Of a stretch of 64,000 nucleotides of DNA, positions 1-9,200 are shown one piece after another. Under the pieces are notes generated by a model, which saw only the letters and a list, made by a program, of their open reading frames with translations, was not told the origin of the DNA and did not search any database. The stretch spans positions 1 to 64,000 of the forward strand of contig NZ_SNYJ01000021.1 of NCBI RefSeq assembly GCF_004363045.1, given 5' to 3'. The stretch's first letter is position 1; every line of letters starts with the position of its first letter. The position numbers and the translations under genes were made by a program. This stretch comes from Aureibacillus halotolerans. GTDB lineage: Bacteria; Bacillota; Bacilli; Bacillales; DSM-28697.

Positions 1-106
1 TGAGTTGAAGACGGGGAAGAATGTCAAATTCGATGAGCTTTTCATCTTTGATTTTGTGCGCTTTTGAATGTGTCTACTTGACAGGAGCATGTGCAACCTC
101 GAACTA

Positions 107-446
107 GGCTCGCTTCGGGAACTTTTCGGCTCGCTTCTGACGGATCGGCTCGCTTTGAGCCAGTTTGGGCTCGCTTTCCTTCTTTTTCGGCTCGCTTTAT
201 CTCGAAATAGGCTCGCTTCGGGAACTTTTCGGCTCGCTTCTGACGGATCGGCTCGCTTTGAACCAGTTTGGGCTCGCTTTCCTTCTTTTTTGGCTCGCTT
301 TATCTCAAAATAGGCTCGCTTCGGGAACTTTTCGGCTCGCTTCTGACGGATCAGCTCGCTTTGAACCGGTTTGGACTCGCTTTCCTTCTTTTTCGGCTCG
401 CTTTATCTCAAAATAGGCTCGCTTCAGGAACTTTTCGGCTCGCTTA
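107..446. repeat. Tandem array 1: GGCTCGCTT core, 103-bp period
   Basis: The core GGCTCGCTT starts at 107, 128, 147, 168, 189 and 210, and the whole pattern repeats with exact 103-bp steps (unit starts near 105, 208, 311 and 414). There are three full units and a partial fourth. The cores lie 19-21 bp apart with different but conserved fillers. The array sits behind the opuAC terminator. Bases 1-106 hold nothing I recognise. All frames stay open because the repeat has few stop triplets; I do not regard it as coding. Confidence 0.9.
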
Positions 447-469
447 TCATGTTCCTGCGATTCAAAACA

Positions 470-504
470 CGTAAAAAGCAGCCTCCGCTTTACACGGAGG
501 CTAC
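470..504 (-). terminator. Terminator of the opuA operon
   Basis: On the minus strand a GCCTCCG/CGGAGGC hairpin is followed by TGCTTTTT. It lies 22 bases after the opuAC stop codon. Confidence 0.8.
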
Positions 505-525
505 TCGATTAAGCATTATTATTCA

Positions 526-1467
526 TTATTCAGCAGCTTTTAGATCTTCAATAGAGTCGATATCCATGTAGCTTGGCACGGCAAGACCTGTGCTTGCGCC
601 TTCTAAGTTTGGACCGAGGTCGACAATTTGATCACCGAACTGTTCCATATATTGACCGTGAGTGACTGGAAGCCATGCGGCTACCATACCATCGCCGTCA
701 CCTTCAGCAAGACCGCTAAACATAAACTGTGGCTGCAGTGAAGTAATCGTTACATTGAAGCCCATATCTTCTAGAACAGTTTTTAATACATTCGTTGAAG
801 CCACTTCAGAGACCCAAGTCACATACAACAATTCAATTTCTTTTCCTTCAACTGGCTCAGCGCCTTCTGTCCACTCAGACACAAGCTCTTGGTTTTCATC
901 GACCCATGCACGTGAAGCATCTTCAATGTCCGTACCTTCTTGAACGTCAAGCATTACTTCACCCATTTGTTCAAGACTCCAATTGAATTGGTCAAGCACT
1001 GTGTACGCGCTTGGCATCTCTTCTTCAAGCCCTTTACGCACCATTGTGTTGATTGTTTCAGACTCACCATAGACCCCTTTTGGATCCTCCAAATATTTGA
1101 TTTCAAATTTAGTAAACATCCAGTGTGGCTGCCAGCCTGTGACAACAATCGGCTCTTCATTTTCAATTGCGGTTTCCAACGCCTTTGTCATTGTCGCTCC
1201 AGAAGAGGTTTGAAGTGAGTACTCATCTAGACCATACTCTTTAATAACTTCTTCTGTTTTTGTCATAATCCCTGCGCCTGGATCAATGCCGGTGATTGTA
1301 TAATCAATAGACTCACCAATGTTTGCTGTCGCGTTGCCAGCATCTCCTGAAGTGTCTCCTCCATCTGCTGATCCCCCGTCAGCTGATCCACTTGTTCCAC
1401 AACCTGCAACTACCAATGAAAGTGACAATCCTGCAGTTAACCCTAACTTTTTCCATACATGATTCAT
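526..1467 (-). CDS. opuAC: Glycine betaine ABC transporter substrate-binding lipoprotein
   Basis: Extracellular lipid-anchored receptor that captures glycine betaine (and probably proline betaine) and delivers it to the OpuA permease. The 313-residue product begins with a lipoprotein signal ending in VAGC, with Cys23 as the lipidated residue, followed by an acidic Gly/Ser linker and one OpuAC-type binding domain. Tryptophan-containing segments such as GWQPHW fit the aromatic cage used by this family to hold the trimethylammonium group. It is the last gene of the three-gene opuA operon, 46 bp after opuAB, and is followed by a clear terminator. Confidence 0.93.
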   Translation of the reverse strand: MNHVWKKLGLTAGLSLSLVVAGCGTSGSADGGSADGGDTSGDAGNATANIGESIDYTITGIDPGAGIMTKTEEVIKEYGLDEYSLQTSSGATMTKALETAIENEEPIVVTGWQPHWMFTKFEIKYLEDPKGVYGESETINTMVRKGLEEEMPSAYTVLDQFNWSLEQMGEVMLDVQEGTDIEDASRAWVDENQELVSEWTEGAEPVEGKEIELLYVTWVSEVASTNVLKTVLEDMGFNVTITSLQPQFMFSGLAEGDGDGMVAAWLPVTHGQYMEQFGDQIVDLGPNLEGASTGLAVPSYMDIDSIEDLKAAE

Positions 1468-1513
1468 AAAATCGCTCCTTTTTTCTCTGTATTTATCTGT
1501 TCAAAACGATATT

Positions 1514-2362
1514 TTATCGTTTAGCAGCATTAAACTTTTGGGTAATACGGTCCAATATAATGGCTAGAATAACAATCGCTAAACCGGAGGCAAAACCGAC
1601 GCCTGCCTGGTTTTGTGTAACAGCCTTAAAGACTTCTGGTCCAAGACCTTTCGCACCAATCATCGCGGCAATAACAACCATTGACAGGGCCAACATGATT
1701 GTTTGGTTTACGCCAGCCATAATCGTTGGACGCGCCATAGGCAGTTGTACTTTGTAAAGCTTCTGTAATCCGGACGAACCAAACGCATCCGAAGCTTCAA
1801 TTAGCTCTGTCGATACGCCTCTAATTCCTAAATTCGTCAAACGAACAGTTGGAGGCATTGCAAAAATGACAGATGCAACAACCCCAGGCACCATACCGAT
1901 TCCAAAGAACGTAACCGCAGGTATCAAGTAAACAAAGGCAGGCATCGTCTGCATAAAGTCGAGCACAGGCACTAATACACGTTGAGTTTGCGCACTTGCG
2001 GCCATAAGAATGCCGACGGGTATCCCTATAATGACGGAGATAATCGTCGTTATCAGGACTAGTGCTAAGGTCGATAACATTTGCTCCCAATAGCCAATAC
2101 TAATAATTAAAAGACCGCCTACTAGAATAAAAATGGGAAGACCAATACCCCGTTTTTTGCCCGCAAAAAATGCAATAGCCATTAAAATTATGATAAGAAG
2201 CCATGCAGGCATCCAATTTAAAAATTCTATTAATCCATCGGTTGTCACTTCTAGCCCTTTCGTAATCGGATCAAAAATAAATTTCAGGTTGTCTTCCGCC
2301 CAACCAACAACTTTATCAATCCATTCAGCTAGTGGTAACTCCGGTATCCAATCCTGTAGCAT
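1514..2362 (-). CDS. opuAB: Glycine betaine ABC transporter permease
   Basis: Integral membrane subunit of the OpuA betaine importer. The 282-residue protein has several hydrophobic segments and a conserved permease loop ([20 protein letters not shown]) that couples to the ATPase. The ATG at 2362 is preceded on the minus strand by GAGGTGA at proper spacing and overlaps the 3' end of opuAA by 38 bp, so translation of the two is probably coupled. Length matches B. subtilis OpuAB. Confidence 0.93.
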   Translation of the reverse strand: MLQDWIPELPLAEWIDKVVGWAEDNLKFIFDPITKGLEVTTDGLIEFLNWMPAWLLIIILMAIAFFAGKKRGIGLPIFILVGGLLIISIGYWEQMLSTLALVLITTIISVIIGIPVGILMAASAQTQRVLVPVLDFMQTMPAFVYLIPAVTFFGIGMVPGVVASVIFAMPPTVRLTNLGIRGVSTELIEASDAFGSSGLQKLYKVQLPMARPTIMAGVNQTIMLALSMVVIAAMIGAKGLGPEVFKAVTQNQAGVGFASGLAIVILAIILDRITQKFNAAKR

Positions 2363-3545
2363 CGTTGTTCACCTCATTTCCTGCCAATGCGGCCAAGACT
2401 GCTCCACGAATGACAATGCCGATCAGTCGGTCATTCTCAACAACAGCAACCGGCACTTGTGCATCGTAAATTTTATCAAACAGATCGTTTAAAGACGTAT
2501 CCTTTTCCACGATTGGAGCATCTGTAGCTAAAATGGATGACAGCGGCAAGTTATTCTGAACCGCCTTCGCTGCTTCCTCTGCCGTCACATAGCCCATGAG
2601 CTTTTTCTTGCTATCCGTTACATAAATGCTCGAAATGCCAACATCCTTCATCCGTTGCAAGGCAACACGTGGACCCGCTTTTTCACCGTTGATCGTTTCT
2701 GGTCGCTTCATTACATTCTCCGCTGTAAACACTTTTGAACGGTCAACATCTTCTACGAAGCGTTCCACGTAATCGTTTGCCGGCGACATCATAATTTCTT
2801 CTGGCGTGCCAATCTGCACAATTGATCCATCTTTCATTAACGCAATTCGATCTCCAATACGAAGCGCTTCATCAAGGTCATGTGTAATAAAAAGGATCGT
2901 TTTCTTCATTTTTTCCTGCAGATCTAAGAGCTCATCTTGCATTTCTTTACGAATCAATGGGTCCAATGCAGAGAAAGCTTCGTCCATCAGCAACACGTCA
3001 GGATCATTCGCCAGTGCTCTAGCCAACCCAACACGTTGCTGCATTCCACCAGACATTTCATCAGGATATTTGTCGAGATACGAACCTAAACCTACGAGCT
3101 CTAACGCTTCTTTCGCTTTTGCTTCACGTTCATTTTTCGCCATGCCTTGGATTTCAAGACCATATTCAGCATTGGAAAGGATTGTTCGATGAGGGAACAG
3201 GGCAAATTTCTGAAAGACCATACCTAGCTTTTTACGCCGTGTTGCGCGAAGCTCTGCTTTATTCATAGTAGCCAAATCCTCGTCATCAATCAGAATCTTA
3301 CCTGTTGTTGGTTCGATAAGACGATTCACGAGTCGAATCAATGTTGATTTACCACTACCGGAAAGCCCCATGATCACAAAAATTTCTCCAGCTTCAACAT
3401 CGAAGGTCGCTTGATTCACCCCAACCGTCATTCCTGTTTCGTTCAATATTTCATCTTTGTTTTTGTTTTCTTTTAATAAACTCAACGCCTGCTTAGGGTG
3501 TTTGCCAAACACTTTTGTCAACTTTTCTACTCTAATTTTGGGCAT
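2325..3545 (-). CDS. opuAA: Glycine betaine ABC transporter ATPase with CBS domains
   Basis: Cytoplasmic ATPase driving betaine uptake under osmotic stress. The 406-residue protein has Walker [10 protein letters not shown] (60-68), signature SGGMQQ (165-170) and Walker B VLLMDE (184-189), followed by a C-terminal pair of CBS-type repeats (about 280-400) typical of the OpuA/ProV subfamily, where they sense ionic strength. First gene of opuAA-opuAB-opuAC. A divergent GbsR-like regulator gene lies about 300 bp upstream and is the likely local controller. Confidence 0.94.
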   Translation of the reverse strand: MPKIRVEKLTKVFGKHPKQALSLLKENKNKDEILNETGMTVGVNQATFDVEAGEIFVIMGLSGSGKSTLIRLVNRLIEPTTGKILIDDEDLATMNKAELRATRRKKLGMVFQKFALFPHRTILSNAEYGLEIQGMAKNEREAKAKEALELVGLGSYLDKYPDEMSGGMQQRVGLARALANDPDVLLMDEAFSALDPLIRKEMQDELLDLQEKMKKTILFITHDLDEALRIGDRIALMKDGSIVQIGTPEEIMMSPANDYVERFVEDVDRSKVFTAENVMKRPETINGEKAGPRVALQRMKDVGISSIYVTDSKKKLMGYVTAEEAAKAVQNNLPLSSILATDAPIVEKDTSLNDLFDKIYDAQVPVAVVENDRLIGIVIRGAVLAALAGNEVNNDATGLDTGVTTS

Positions 3546-3684
3546 ACATAGCCACCTCTCTTTCGTAAAGCATCAAAACAGCTTTTTACAAACTTCCTAT
3601 GAAAAAACGTTCATTCGTCTTCTTTTATGTTATGGATCGTAGCGAAGCACACCATTAGAACTATACAGAGAAGAGGATAAATTA

Positions 3685-3708
3685 TCAAACAGCATATTTC
3701 GTGTTAAC
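3685..3708 (-). promoter_or_regulatory. Weak candidate opuA promoter
   Basis: On the minus strand GTTAAC is followed after 16 bp by GATAAT. Match to the sigma-A consensus is moderate. The 3546-3859 gap contains no gene; it holds this site and the palindrome at 3723-3740. Confidence 0.3.
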
Positions 3709-3722
3709 CGTTCTTATTTTAT

Positions 3723-3740
3723 GTACAGTTTAAACTGAAC
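3723..3740. promoter_or_regulatory. Candidate operator: CAGTTTAAACTG palindrome
   Basis: A perfect 12-bp palindrome at 3726-3737, extendable to GTACAGTTTAAACTGAAC with one mismatched pair, lies between divergent opuAA and the GbsR-like gene. Position and symmetry suit a binding site for a dimeric winged-helix regulator; which protein binds is inference. Confidence 0.45.
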
Positions 3741-3859
3741 AAATAGAGCGCGCTATTCCCTCCATTTTCCTTCCAAAAGCTCATCGATGCGACGATGTCT
3801 CTTGCTCGAATGTTGGGGTATGATGGTTCATATTATTCTAAAACGGCTAGGTGAGTACT

Positions 3860-4327
3860 TTGAGCAATGACACAAATTCAACTTTCGATGTCTCTCCAAT
3901 GAATCAATTGACTGCCCACTGGCTCCAAATTTACGGCTTAACCTCATCAGAAGCACTGGTTCTAAGTACATTATATTCACATAATACGCCAAAAACCAAT
4001 GAAGATTTATGCACAATGCTAGGGTTAAGTACAACGACCGCAAGTAAAAATTTGCGTATCCTTGTCGATAAAAACCTAGTCAAAAAGACGTGGGTAAAAG
4101 GGTTTAGAAAAGCCCATTTTTCAGCAGAACGCGATTTGTTCAAACAATTTCAATATGCCTTTGCTGACCCTCTTCGTTCACAGATTCACAGCTATATAAA
4201 ACGGCTTGAAGATATAGGCGCCAATGTAGAAAACGACTCTAATGAACAAACACGCATTCTTTCTCTTCTCACCTTCTTTGAAGAAATGGATCGTAGAATT
4301 GAGGCATTGGGCAAGTTGAATCCGTGA
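3860..4327 (+). CDS. GbsR/MarR-family transcriptional regulator (OpuA-linked)
   Basis: Predicted winged-helix DNA-binding protein of the GbsR group, whose characterised members sense choline or glycine betaine and repress compatible-solute genes. About 155 residues. The helix-turn-helix lies near residues 40-80 (TNEDLCTMLGLSTTTASKNL), followed by a basic wing (KTWVKGFRKAHFSAE) and a C-terminal helical part. I chose TTG at 3860 because AGGTGAG sits five bases before it; the in-frame GTG at 3851 is itself part of that ribosome binding site and has none of its own. Divergent from opuA, so it probably controls that operon. Confidence 0.8.
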   Translation: MSNDTNSTFDVSPMNQLTAHWLQIYGLTSSEALVLSTLYSHNTPKTNEDLCTMLGLSTTTASKNLRILVDKNLVKKTWVKGFRKAHFSAERDLFKQFQYAFADPLRSQIHSYIKRLEDIGANVENDSNEQTRILSLLTFFEEMDRRIEALGKLNP

Positions 4328-4415
4328 TTAAGTACCTATTACTTTTTCCTCATATCTTAGATTTATAAACCTCTTTTTTTAAAAAAGTAGTAAAACCAAA
4401 AGTTTTATACACCCG

Positions 4416-4467
4416 AATGAATTAAAATGCTATAAAACTTTCTGTTAAAATAGTATTTTAATTCATT
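4416..4467. repeat. Long AT-rich inverted repeat
   Basis: Two 18-bp arms (4416-4433 and 4450-4467) are reverse complements except for one pair, separated by 16 bases. It lies in the 337-bp gap between the GbsR-like gene and hpr. No T-run follows that would make it a typical terminator. The rest of the gap shows nothing I can name. Confidence 0.75.
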
Positions 4468-4664
4468 TCTCTCGAACCAAAGATACCGCTCCCCAATCCC
4501 TTAATCTATATTCCTCGGCATCTATAGCTATCTAACCACTCCCACAAACAATTCCCATTATTATTTCCATATGAATTAATATACAGAAGGTCTTTATCTT
4601 TTTCATTTTTGTGGCATAATAGAGGTACATATTTATTATTAGATATAGAATAGTGGGTGAACAA

Positions 4665-5207
4665 ATGATCAGCGCCGAGAATAAAACAAAAAAAGAAGCC
4701 TTGTTGTTTAGCCATCGGGTCGCTCAATTAAGCAAAGCCCTTTGGAAGTCTGTAGAAAAGGATTGGCAGTCGTGGGTAAAACCGTTTGATTTAAATATTA
4801 ACGAACACCACATTTTATGGATTGCCTATCACCTTGATGGTGCGTCGATTTCTGAAATTGCAAAATTCGGAGTGATGCACGTATCGACTGCCTTTAATTT
4901 TTCGAAGAAGCTTGAGCAACGTGGATATTTAACATTCTCGAAAAAAGAGAATGATAAACGGAATACGTATATCAAGCTTACTGATCTCGGCGTCGATATA
5001 TTTGAAGAAACGATGCGTACCTACAACCCAGACCAGATTGCGGCTTACGGAGGTGCTGAACCTTTACGCACACTTTATGGTAAGCACCCTGAACTTACAG
5101 AGCTTGTGTGTATTGTAAGGGAAATTTATGGCGAGGATTTTATGCGCATTTTTGAAGACTCCCTTTTGGATGACCGAAAGTCCTCAGAAATATTGCAACC
5201 TAAGTAG
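4665..5207 (+). CDS. hpr: HTH-type transition-state regulator Hpr (ScoC)
   Basis: MarR-family repressor which in Bacillus restrains extracellular protease genes, oligopeptide uptake and sporulation during the transition phase. The product of about 180 residues has an N-terminal dimerisation helix and a winged helix ([20 protein letters not shown], then a wing with [14 protein letters not shown]), and a C-terminal part unlike other MarR proteins, as in B. subtilis ScoC. ATG at 4665 is favoured because GTGGGTGA lies four bases upstream; an in-frame GTG at 4653 is within that site. Its neighbourhood (prsA, yhaL, yhaM) matches B. subtilis order. Confidence 0.9.
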   Translation: MISAENKTKKEALLFSHRVAQLSKALWKSVEKDWQSWVKPFDLNINEHHILWIAYHLDGASISEIAKFGVMHVSTAFNFSKKLEQRGYLTFSKKENDKRNTYIKLTDLGVDIFEETMRTYNPDQIAAYGGAEPLRTLYGKHPELTELVCIVREIYGEDFMRIFEDSLLDDRKSSEILQPK

Positions 5208-5215
5208 TCAGCGAT

Positions 5216-5260
5216 ACCGCCATCAGAACCTTCCTTTAAGGCTTCTGATGGCGGTTTTTA
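5216..5260 (+). terminator. Terminator of hpr
   Basis: ACCGCCATCAGAA (5216-5228) pairs with TTCTGATGGCGGT (5243-5255), followed by T residues. Confidence 0.9.
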
Positions 5261-5357
5261 AAATATATTTTAGCGCGTTTAAAAAAGCTTGAATTTGCAT
5301 CCAATTCGCTGTACATTATCATAGTCTTGAACGTTTTATTAGGTGGTGGTCACGTCC

Positions 5358-5912
5358 TTGTACTGTTGGAAAATGATGAACATCGATCGTCAATTCGGTC
5401 GTGCTCGAATGAATAGCTGGGCCTTTATTATCGTCATTCTCTCCTTTATAGGGGCTTTTCTCATGACTGAATGGGTCCTAAATCCCGATTTAAGTGACTC
5501 AATGCTTGTTTTAGTCGTTTTTATTCTTTTTGTACAACCTTCCTCTATCGCTTTTGAGGTTCTTCCTTTTCTTTTTAGTAAAAAAAAGGCTCGAATTGGC
5601 ATCCGTTATGTTTCCCACTTACCATACTTAGCCATACACTACCCTACACAAGTGAAAAAATATATAATGCTTCTTTCATTATTTTTTCCTTTTGTTGGGG
5701 TCACTGTAAGCTGTATTTTACTTCTTTTTTTCTTTCCGCAATATGCTCATTTTATTTGCATGGCGTTTGCTTTAAATAATGGTCTATGCTTCAAACATTT
5801 TTTGTATATCACGATTCTTGCCAAAGCACCGAAACGCGCAGTTATAGAACGTCGTAGTGGTCAATATGAAATTCTTGTCCAGCAAATGACGGACACCAGG
5901 CATTCTTTATAA
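5358..5912 (+). CDS. DUF3267-like membrane protein with a degenerate HExxH site
   Basis: About 184 residues with four or more hydrophobic segments. The start (YCWKMMNIDRQFG) and C-terminal part (ILAKAPKRAVIERR) resemble what I recall of DUF3267 putative membrane zincins. Where that family carries HExxH this protein reads FEVLP (about 66-70): the Glu remains, both His are gone, so zinc proteolysis is unlikely. TTG at 5358 is preferred because AGGTGGTGG lies upstream and the CWK motif is then N-terminal; the in-frame GTGs at 5343-5348 fall inside that site. Family assignment is from memory and moderate. Confidence 0.5.
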   Translation: MYCWKMMNIDRQFGRARMNSWAFIIVILSFIGAFLMTEWVLNPDLSDSMLVLVVFILFVQPSSIAFEVLPFLFSKKKARIGIRYVSHLPYLAIHYPTQVKKYIMLLSLFFPFVGVTVSCILLLFFFPQYAHFICMAFALNNGLCFKHFLYITILAKAPKRAVIERRSGQYEILVQQMTDTRHSL

Positions 5913-6012
5913 TCGAACAACTGAGTAACTTGACGTACGTGTTATTACTGTATCTTTTTGTTTATTTTTGCTATTGTAAGGGTATGTTTTGTTCTACGGA
6001 GGGAGGCTCTTT

Positions 6013-6201
6013 ATGTCTTGGTTTGTGTTTTTCATTCCTTTTTCATTACTCATCCTCTTTTGGATCAACTCGCTGACGAATACACTTTGTGTACAACGAG
6101 AAATTCCAGACGAGAAGCAGTCTAGAGTGTTCACAATTATAAATGTGCTCATTACCATCTTATTGGTATCCTCATATGTTGAGATTTTGTTCACGGTCTG
6201 A
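6013..6201 (+). CDS. Small two-helix membrane protein, unknown
   Basis: A 62-residue product with two hydrophobic segments (about 2-25 and 43-62) separated by a charged loop with REIPDEKQSR. ATG at 6013 is chosen because GGAGGGAGG ends six bases before it; longer in-frame starts lack a site. Lies between the DUF3267-like gene and prsA and ends in its own terminator. I do not recognise the family. Confidence 0.65.
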   Translation: MSWFVFFIPFSLLILFWINSLTNTLCVQREIPDEKQSRVFTIINVLITILLVSSYVEILFTV

Positions 6202-6212
6202 TAATTGGGAGC

Positions 6213-6250
6213 AAACAGTGTCTATTCGTTTATAGATACTGTTTTTTTTA
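6213..6250 (+). terminator. Terminator after the small membrane protein
   Basis: AAACAGTGTCTAT (from 6213) pairs with ATAGATACTGTTT (6232-6244), followed by a T-run. Confidence 0.85.
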
Positions 6251-6355
6251 TTTTTAAACAACGTGCGATGTGCTTGCTTGAAGTCATTCCTAAAAAATGT
6301 TTTAATACAACATAGGGAATGGATCATTGAAATTTGACTTTAGGAGTGTACATTA

Positions 6356-7267
6356 ATGAAAAAGGTATTGGTATCAGTTACGCTTTCTGCAAGCCTCTTG
6401 GCGCTTGCCGCTTGCAGTAATAATGACAACACATCAGAATCTACGCCGAATGAAGATAATTCACCGGTTCTTGTAGAGGTAGATGGGGCTCAAGTAACGA
6501 AGGACGAGCTATATGATGCCATGAAAACTCAGGCAGGAAAACAAGTCATGCAACAGCTCGTAACTGAAAAAATTCTTGCCAATAAATACGAAGTCACTGA
6601 AGAAGAAGTAAATGCAGAACTTGAAGTCGTAAAAGAAAACTTTGACGGTGACGAAGATGCGTATACCCAGGCGCTAGAGCAATCTGGCCAATCAGAAGAG
6701 CAGCTTAAAGAAAGCATCAGGTTCGTTCTGTTGCAGCAAAAAGCCGCCACTGAAGGGGTCGAAGTCACTGATGAGGAAGTTCAGCAACATTATGACCGCT
6801 TACAAACACAGGTGAAAGCAAGTCATATTCTTGTCGAAGACGAGGCAACCGCAAAAGAGGTTGTGGAAAAACTTAATGCTGGTGAATCGTTTGAGGATCT
6901 GGCCGCTGAATATTCTAAAGATAGCTCCGCGCAAAATGGCGGTGACGTCGGCTACTTCGGACCTGGACAAATGGTTCAGCCTTTTGAAGATGCCGCATAT
7001 TCACTTGAAGTTGGCGCTGTGAGCGACCCTGTACAATCTGACTTTGGCTTTCACATCATTAAAGTGACTGACAAAAAGCCTTCTGAAGAAGAAGTTGAGC
7101 CTCTTGAGGACATGCGTGATGAGATTGTAAAGCAGCTTAAACTCAAGGAAGCCGATCAGGCAAACATTCAAGAACTCATTGATGCTGCCAAAGAAAACAT
7201 TGAGTACAAGGATGAATTTTTCGAAGGATTGCTCGATACACCCCAAATGCCGCAAATGCCTCAGTAA
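6356..7267 (+). CDS. prsA: Foldase lipoprotein PrsA (peptidyl-prolyl isomerase)
   Basis: Lipid-anchored extracytoplasmic chaperone that helps secreted proteins fold at the membrane-wall interface. The 303-residue protein has a lipoprotein signal ending LAAC (Cys20), N- and C-terminal SurA-like helical parts and a central parvulin-type domain (about 153-245) with the KASHILVED start and a GGDVGYFGPGQM segment. The C-terminus TPQMPQMPQ is a short repeat. ATG at 6356 is preceded by TAGGAGTG. Lies between hpr and yhaL as in B. subtilis, where Hpr controls many of the proteases PrsA folds. Confidence 0.95.
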   Translation: MKKVLVSVTLSASLLALAACSNNDNTSESTPNEDNSPVLVEVDGAQVTKDELYDAMKTQAGKQVMQQLVTEKILANKYEVTEEEVNAELEVVKENFDGDEDAYTQALEQSGQSEEQLKESIRFVLLQQKAATEGVEVTDEEVQQHYDRLQTQVKASHILVEDEATAKEVVEKLNAGESFEDLAAEYSKDSSAQNGGDVGYFGPGQMVQPFEDAAYSLEVGAVSDPVQSDFGFHIIKVTDKKPSEEEVEPLEDMRDEIVKQLKLKEADQANIQELIDAAKENIEYKDEFFEGLLDTPQMPQMPQ

Positions 7268-7287
7268 TAAAATTGAGGGTATTGAAA

Positions 7288-7321
7288 AAAACGGAGGCGC
7301 GAGATGCCCTCCGTTTTTTTG
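7288..7321 (+). terminator. Terminator of prsA
   Basis: CGGAGG and CCTCCG arms are followed by seven T residues. Confidence 0.85.
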
Positions 7322-7350
7322 CGGCAACGACGATAGTATTTCGCCTCACG

Positions 7351-7397
7351 ATAAAAAAGAGAACATCTCACGGTTCATGAGATGTTCTCTTTTTTAT
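7351..7397 (-). terminator. Terminator overlapping the yhaL stop
   Basis: AGAGAACATCTCA and TGAGATGTTCTCT form the stem, with the yhaL stop codon in it. A-runs and T-runs on either side make it usable from both directions. Confidence 0.8.
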
Positions 7398-7605
7398 CTT
7401 CTGATTCCTCGTGATATACATTAAGAACATCGGTTTCTCGTTTGTCTTGTGCTTCTTTTAATCGTTCCATATATTTTTGTCCTTCTTGTTCTATATACAC
7501 TTGGTGCTCGACATCTTCTTTATGTCCTGAACGCAGCATCATCACAGCGCTAAACAGGATGCCAGCAAGAAGCACATACATGATTAAAGATGGTTCCGGT
7601 ACCAT
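7375..7605 (-). CDS. yhaL: Sporulation protein YhaL
   Basis: Small membrane protein of the YhaL sporulation family (known from mother-cell genes of B. subtilis; molecular role unknown). 76 residues: a hydrophobic helix near the N-terminus (LIMYVLLAGILFSAVMML) and a charged tail with the family's QEGQKYMERL segment. I chose ATG at 7605 because AGGAGGGA stands four bases before it on the minus strand; upstream in-frame starts are worse. Ends inside its terminator. Confidence 0.8.
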   Translation of the reverse strand: MVPEPSLIMYVLLAGILFSAVMMLRSGHKEDVEHQVYIEQEGQKYMERLKEAQDKRETDVLNVYHEESEDKKENIS

Positions 7606-7664
7606 AGGCTCCCTCCTCATAATAACTTGTCTTATGACTTTACTGTATGAGAAGGGCAACCCGT

Positions 7665-8615
7665 TTATGATTGGTTTTGATAGAATGGTTTATAAAACTT
7701 ACGATTGTCGAGAGCAAAGATGCGTTCTGTATAGTCTCCCGGCTTCGTTCTTTCAAGCGCACGATCCATCATGTTCATTTTCGCATCAATGTTGTCTAGA
7801 TAATGAAGAATTTCTGCTTCTTTAAGCATCGGCGGCTTAGGACTTCCCCATTCCCCTTTGCCGTGGTGAGACAAAACGAGGTGCTGGAGCATGGTCATTT
7901 CTTCTGTATGAATGTCTAGCTCTTTGGCGGCATCTGCAATTTCAGTCACCATTAATGAGATGTGTCCAATGAGGTTTCCTTCAACAGTATATTGTGTACT
8001 TATTGGCCCTGAAAGCTCTGTCGTTTTCCCTAGATCGTGCAAAATCACACCAGCATACAACAGATCAGCATCAAGGCTCGGATAGATCGAGCACATGGAT
8101 TTTGCGAGCTTCAGCATATAAACGACATGATAAGCAAGACCTGAAACAAATTCATGGTGATTTTTCGTGGCGGCAGGGTATTCGAGAAATGCTACCTGAT
8201 GTTTTTTAACAAGATGCCTTGTTACTCGCTGCAAATTGGAATTTTTCATCTCAAATATACATGAGTTAATTTCATCCATGAGCTCTTCTTTAGGCTGTGG
8301 TGCTGTTTCCAGAAAATCAGCAATACTCACAGAATCTGTATCCGTGGAAGGTCTGATTTTTTTAATCTTTAGCTGTTGCCTTCCCCGGTAACTTTGGACA
8401 TCTCCAAGCACCTTGACGATGTTCTCAGCCTTGTAAGTGGTCTCATCCTCAGGACCTGCATCCCATAGCTTTGCTTCAATTTCGCCACTTTGATCCTGAA
8501 GCATTAAAGTCAAAAACGGTTTCCCATTACTCGCTGTTCCACGTGTTGACGATTTAATAAGAAGGAAATCAGAGAATTGCTCCCCAACTTCACAAAATGT
8601 AACTCCTTTTTTCAT
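7665..8615 (-). CDS. yhaM: 3'-5' exoribonuclease YhaM
   Basis: Mn2+-dependent exonuclease that trims RNA (and DNA) 3' ends. 316 residues: an N-terminal OB fold (about 12-90) and an HD domain with the metal site HDLGK (193-197) and further His ([15 protein letters not shown]). Length agrees with the family. Lies 18 bp after the second GbsR-like gene on the same strand, so the two may share a transcript. Neighbours prsA/yhaL match B. subtilis. Confidence 0.93.
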   Translation of the reverse strand: MKKGVTFCEVGEQFSDFLLIKSSTRGTASNGKPFLTLMLQDQSGEIEAKLWDAGPEDETTYKAENIVKVLGDVQSYRGRQQLKIKKIRPSTDTDSVSIADFLETAPQPKEELMDEINSCIFEMKNSNLQRVTRHLVKKHQVAFLEYPAATKNHHEFVSGLAYHVVYMLKLAKSMCSIYPSLDADLLYAGVILHDLGKTTELSGPISTQYTVEGNLIGHISLMVTEIADAAKELDIHTEEMTMLQHLVLSHHGKGEWGSPKPPMLKEAEILHYLDNIDAKMNMMDRALERTKPGDYTERIFALDNRKFYKPFYQNQS

Positions 8616-8633
8616 ATGTTGTTCCCCCCAACG

Positions 8634-9200
8634 TTACCCATTTACATCATCATTGTGTTCATGTCGCTTTGGCACAAAATCAAAAATCTCTCCACTCTCC
8701 ATTGTATCAATGAGGCGAAGCAACCATTCGTAATATTCATACGCATAATCCAATCGAACGATATCTTTTGAAATATGCTCTTGCAGTCCTTTATCCTCCG
8801 TCTGCACACCCAATTCCTGAAGGCTATGTCGTGCTTCACGAAGTTCTTCAAGGTTTTTTTGCACACTCTTCTTCCATTTAATTGAAAAAAGAGCTGTGAA
8901 CGACTTGTACCAATCTTCCTCAGAAGCATACAAATCTTTTCGGACGCCTCGCTTGAACACAGGCTCTACCATTTTTAGATCCATAAGCTGCCTGACCCCA
9001 GTGCTCATGCTCGTCTTGCTCATTCCAAGCGCATCTCTCATATCATCTAGCGTCATCGAATCATCTGAAAAATACAATGCGCCGTATAACCGACCGACCG
9101 ATGGCGTAATTCCATACAAGTTCATGTTTTTTGCGACAATATGAATAAATTGTTCCTTCGTATGCTCGTATTTCCGCCATTCTTCATCAGCTGGTGGCAT
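8634..9200 (-). CDS. GbsR/MarR-family transcriptional regulator
   Basis: Second GbsR-like regulator in the window, 188 residues with the start used here. It has a winged helix (MTLDDMRDALGMSKTSMSTG, then FKRGVRKDLYASE) and a long C-terminal helical part. The group senses choline/betaine-type solutes. ATG at 9200 is chosen because AGAGAGG lies nine bases upstream; the first ATG of the open frame (9239) has no site. The tight link to yhaM is positional. Its target could be opu or bet genes elsewhere, since none adjoin it. Confidence 0.78.
   Translation of the reverse strand: MPPADEEWRKYEHTKEQFIHIVAKNMNLYGITPSVGRLYGALYFSDDSMTLDDMRDALGMSKTSMSTGVRQLMDLKMVEPVFKRGVRKDLYASEEDWYKSFTALFSIKWKKSVQKNLEELREARHSLQELGVQTEDKGLQEHISKDIVRLDYAYEYYEWLLRLIDTMESGEIFDFVPKRHEHNDDVNG

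Noticed and set aside
68-571. Open frames of 66-83 codons rich in GSL through array 1
   Set aside because: The 103-bp unit shifts frame at each step, all frames look alike, and no ribosome binding site is present. They follow from the repeat composition.
4506-4727. 73-codon minus-strand ORF opposite the hpr start
   Set aside because: Runs antisense into hpr and lacks a ribosome binding site.
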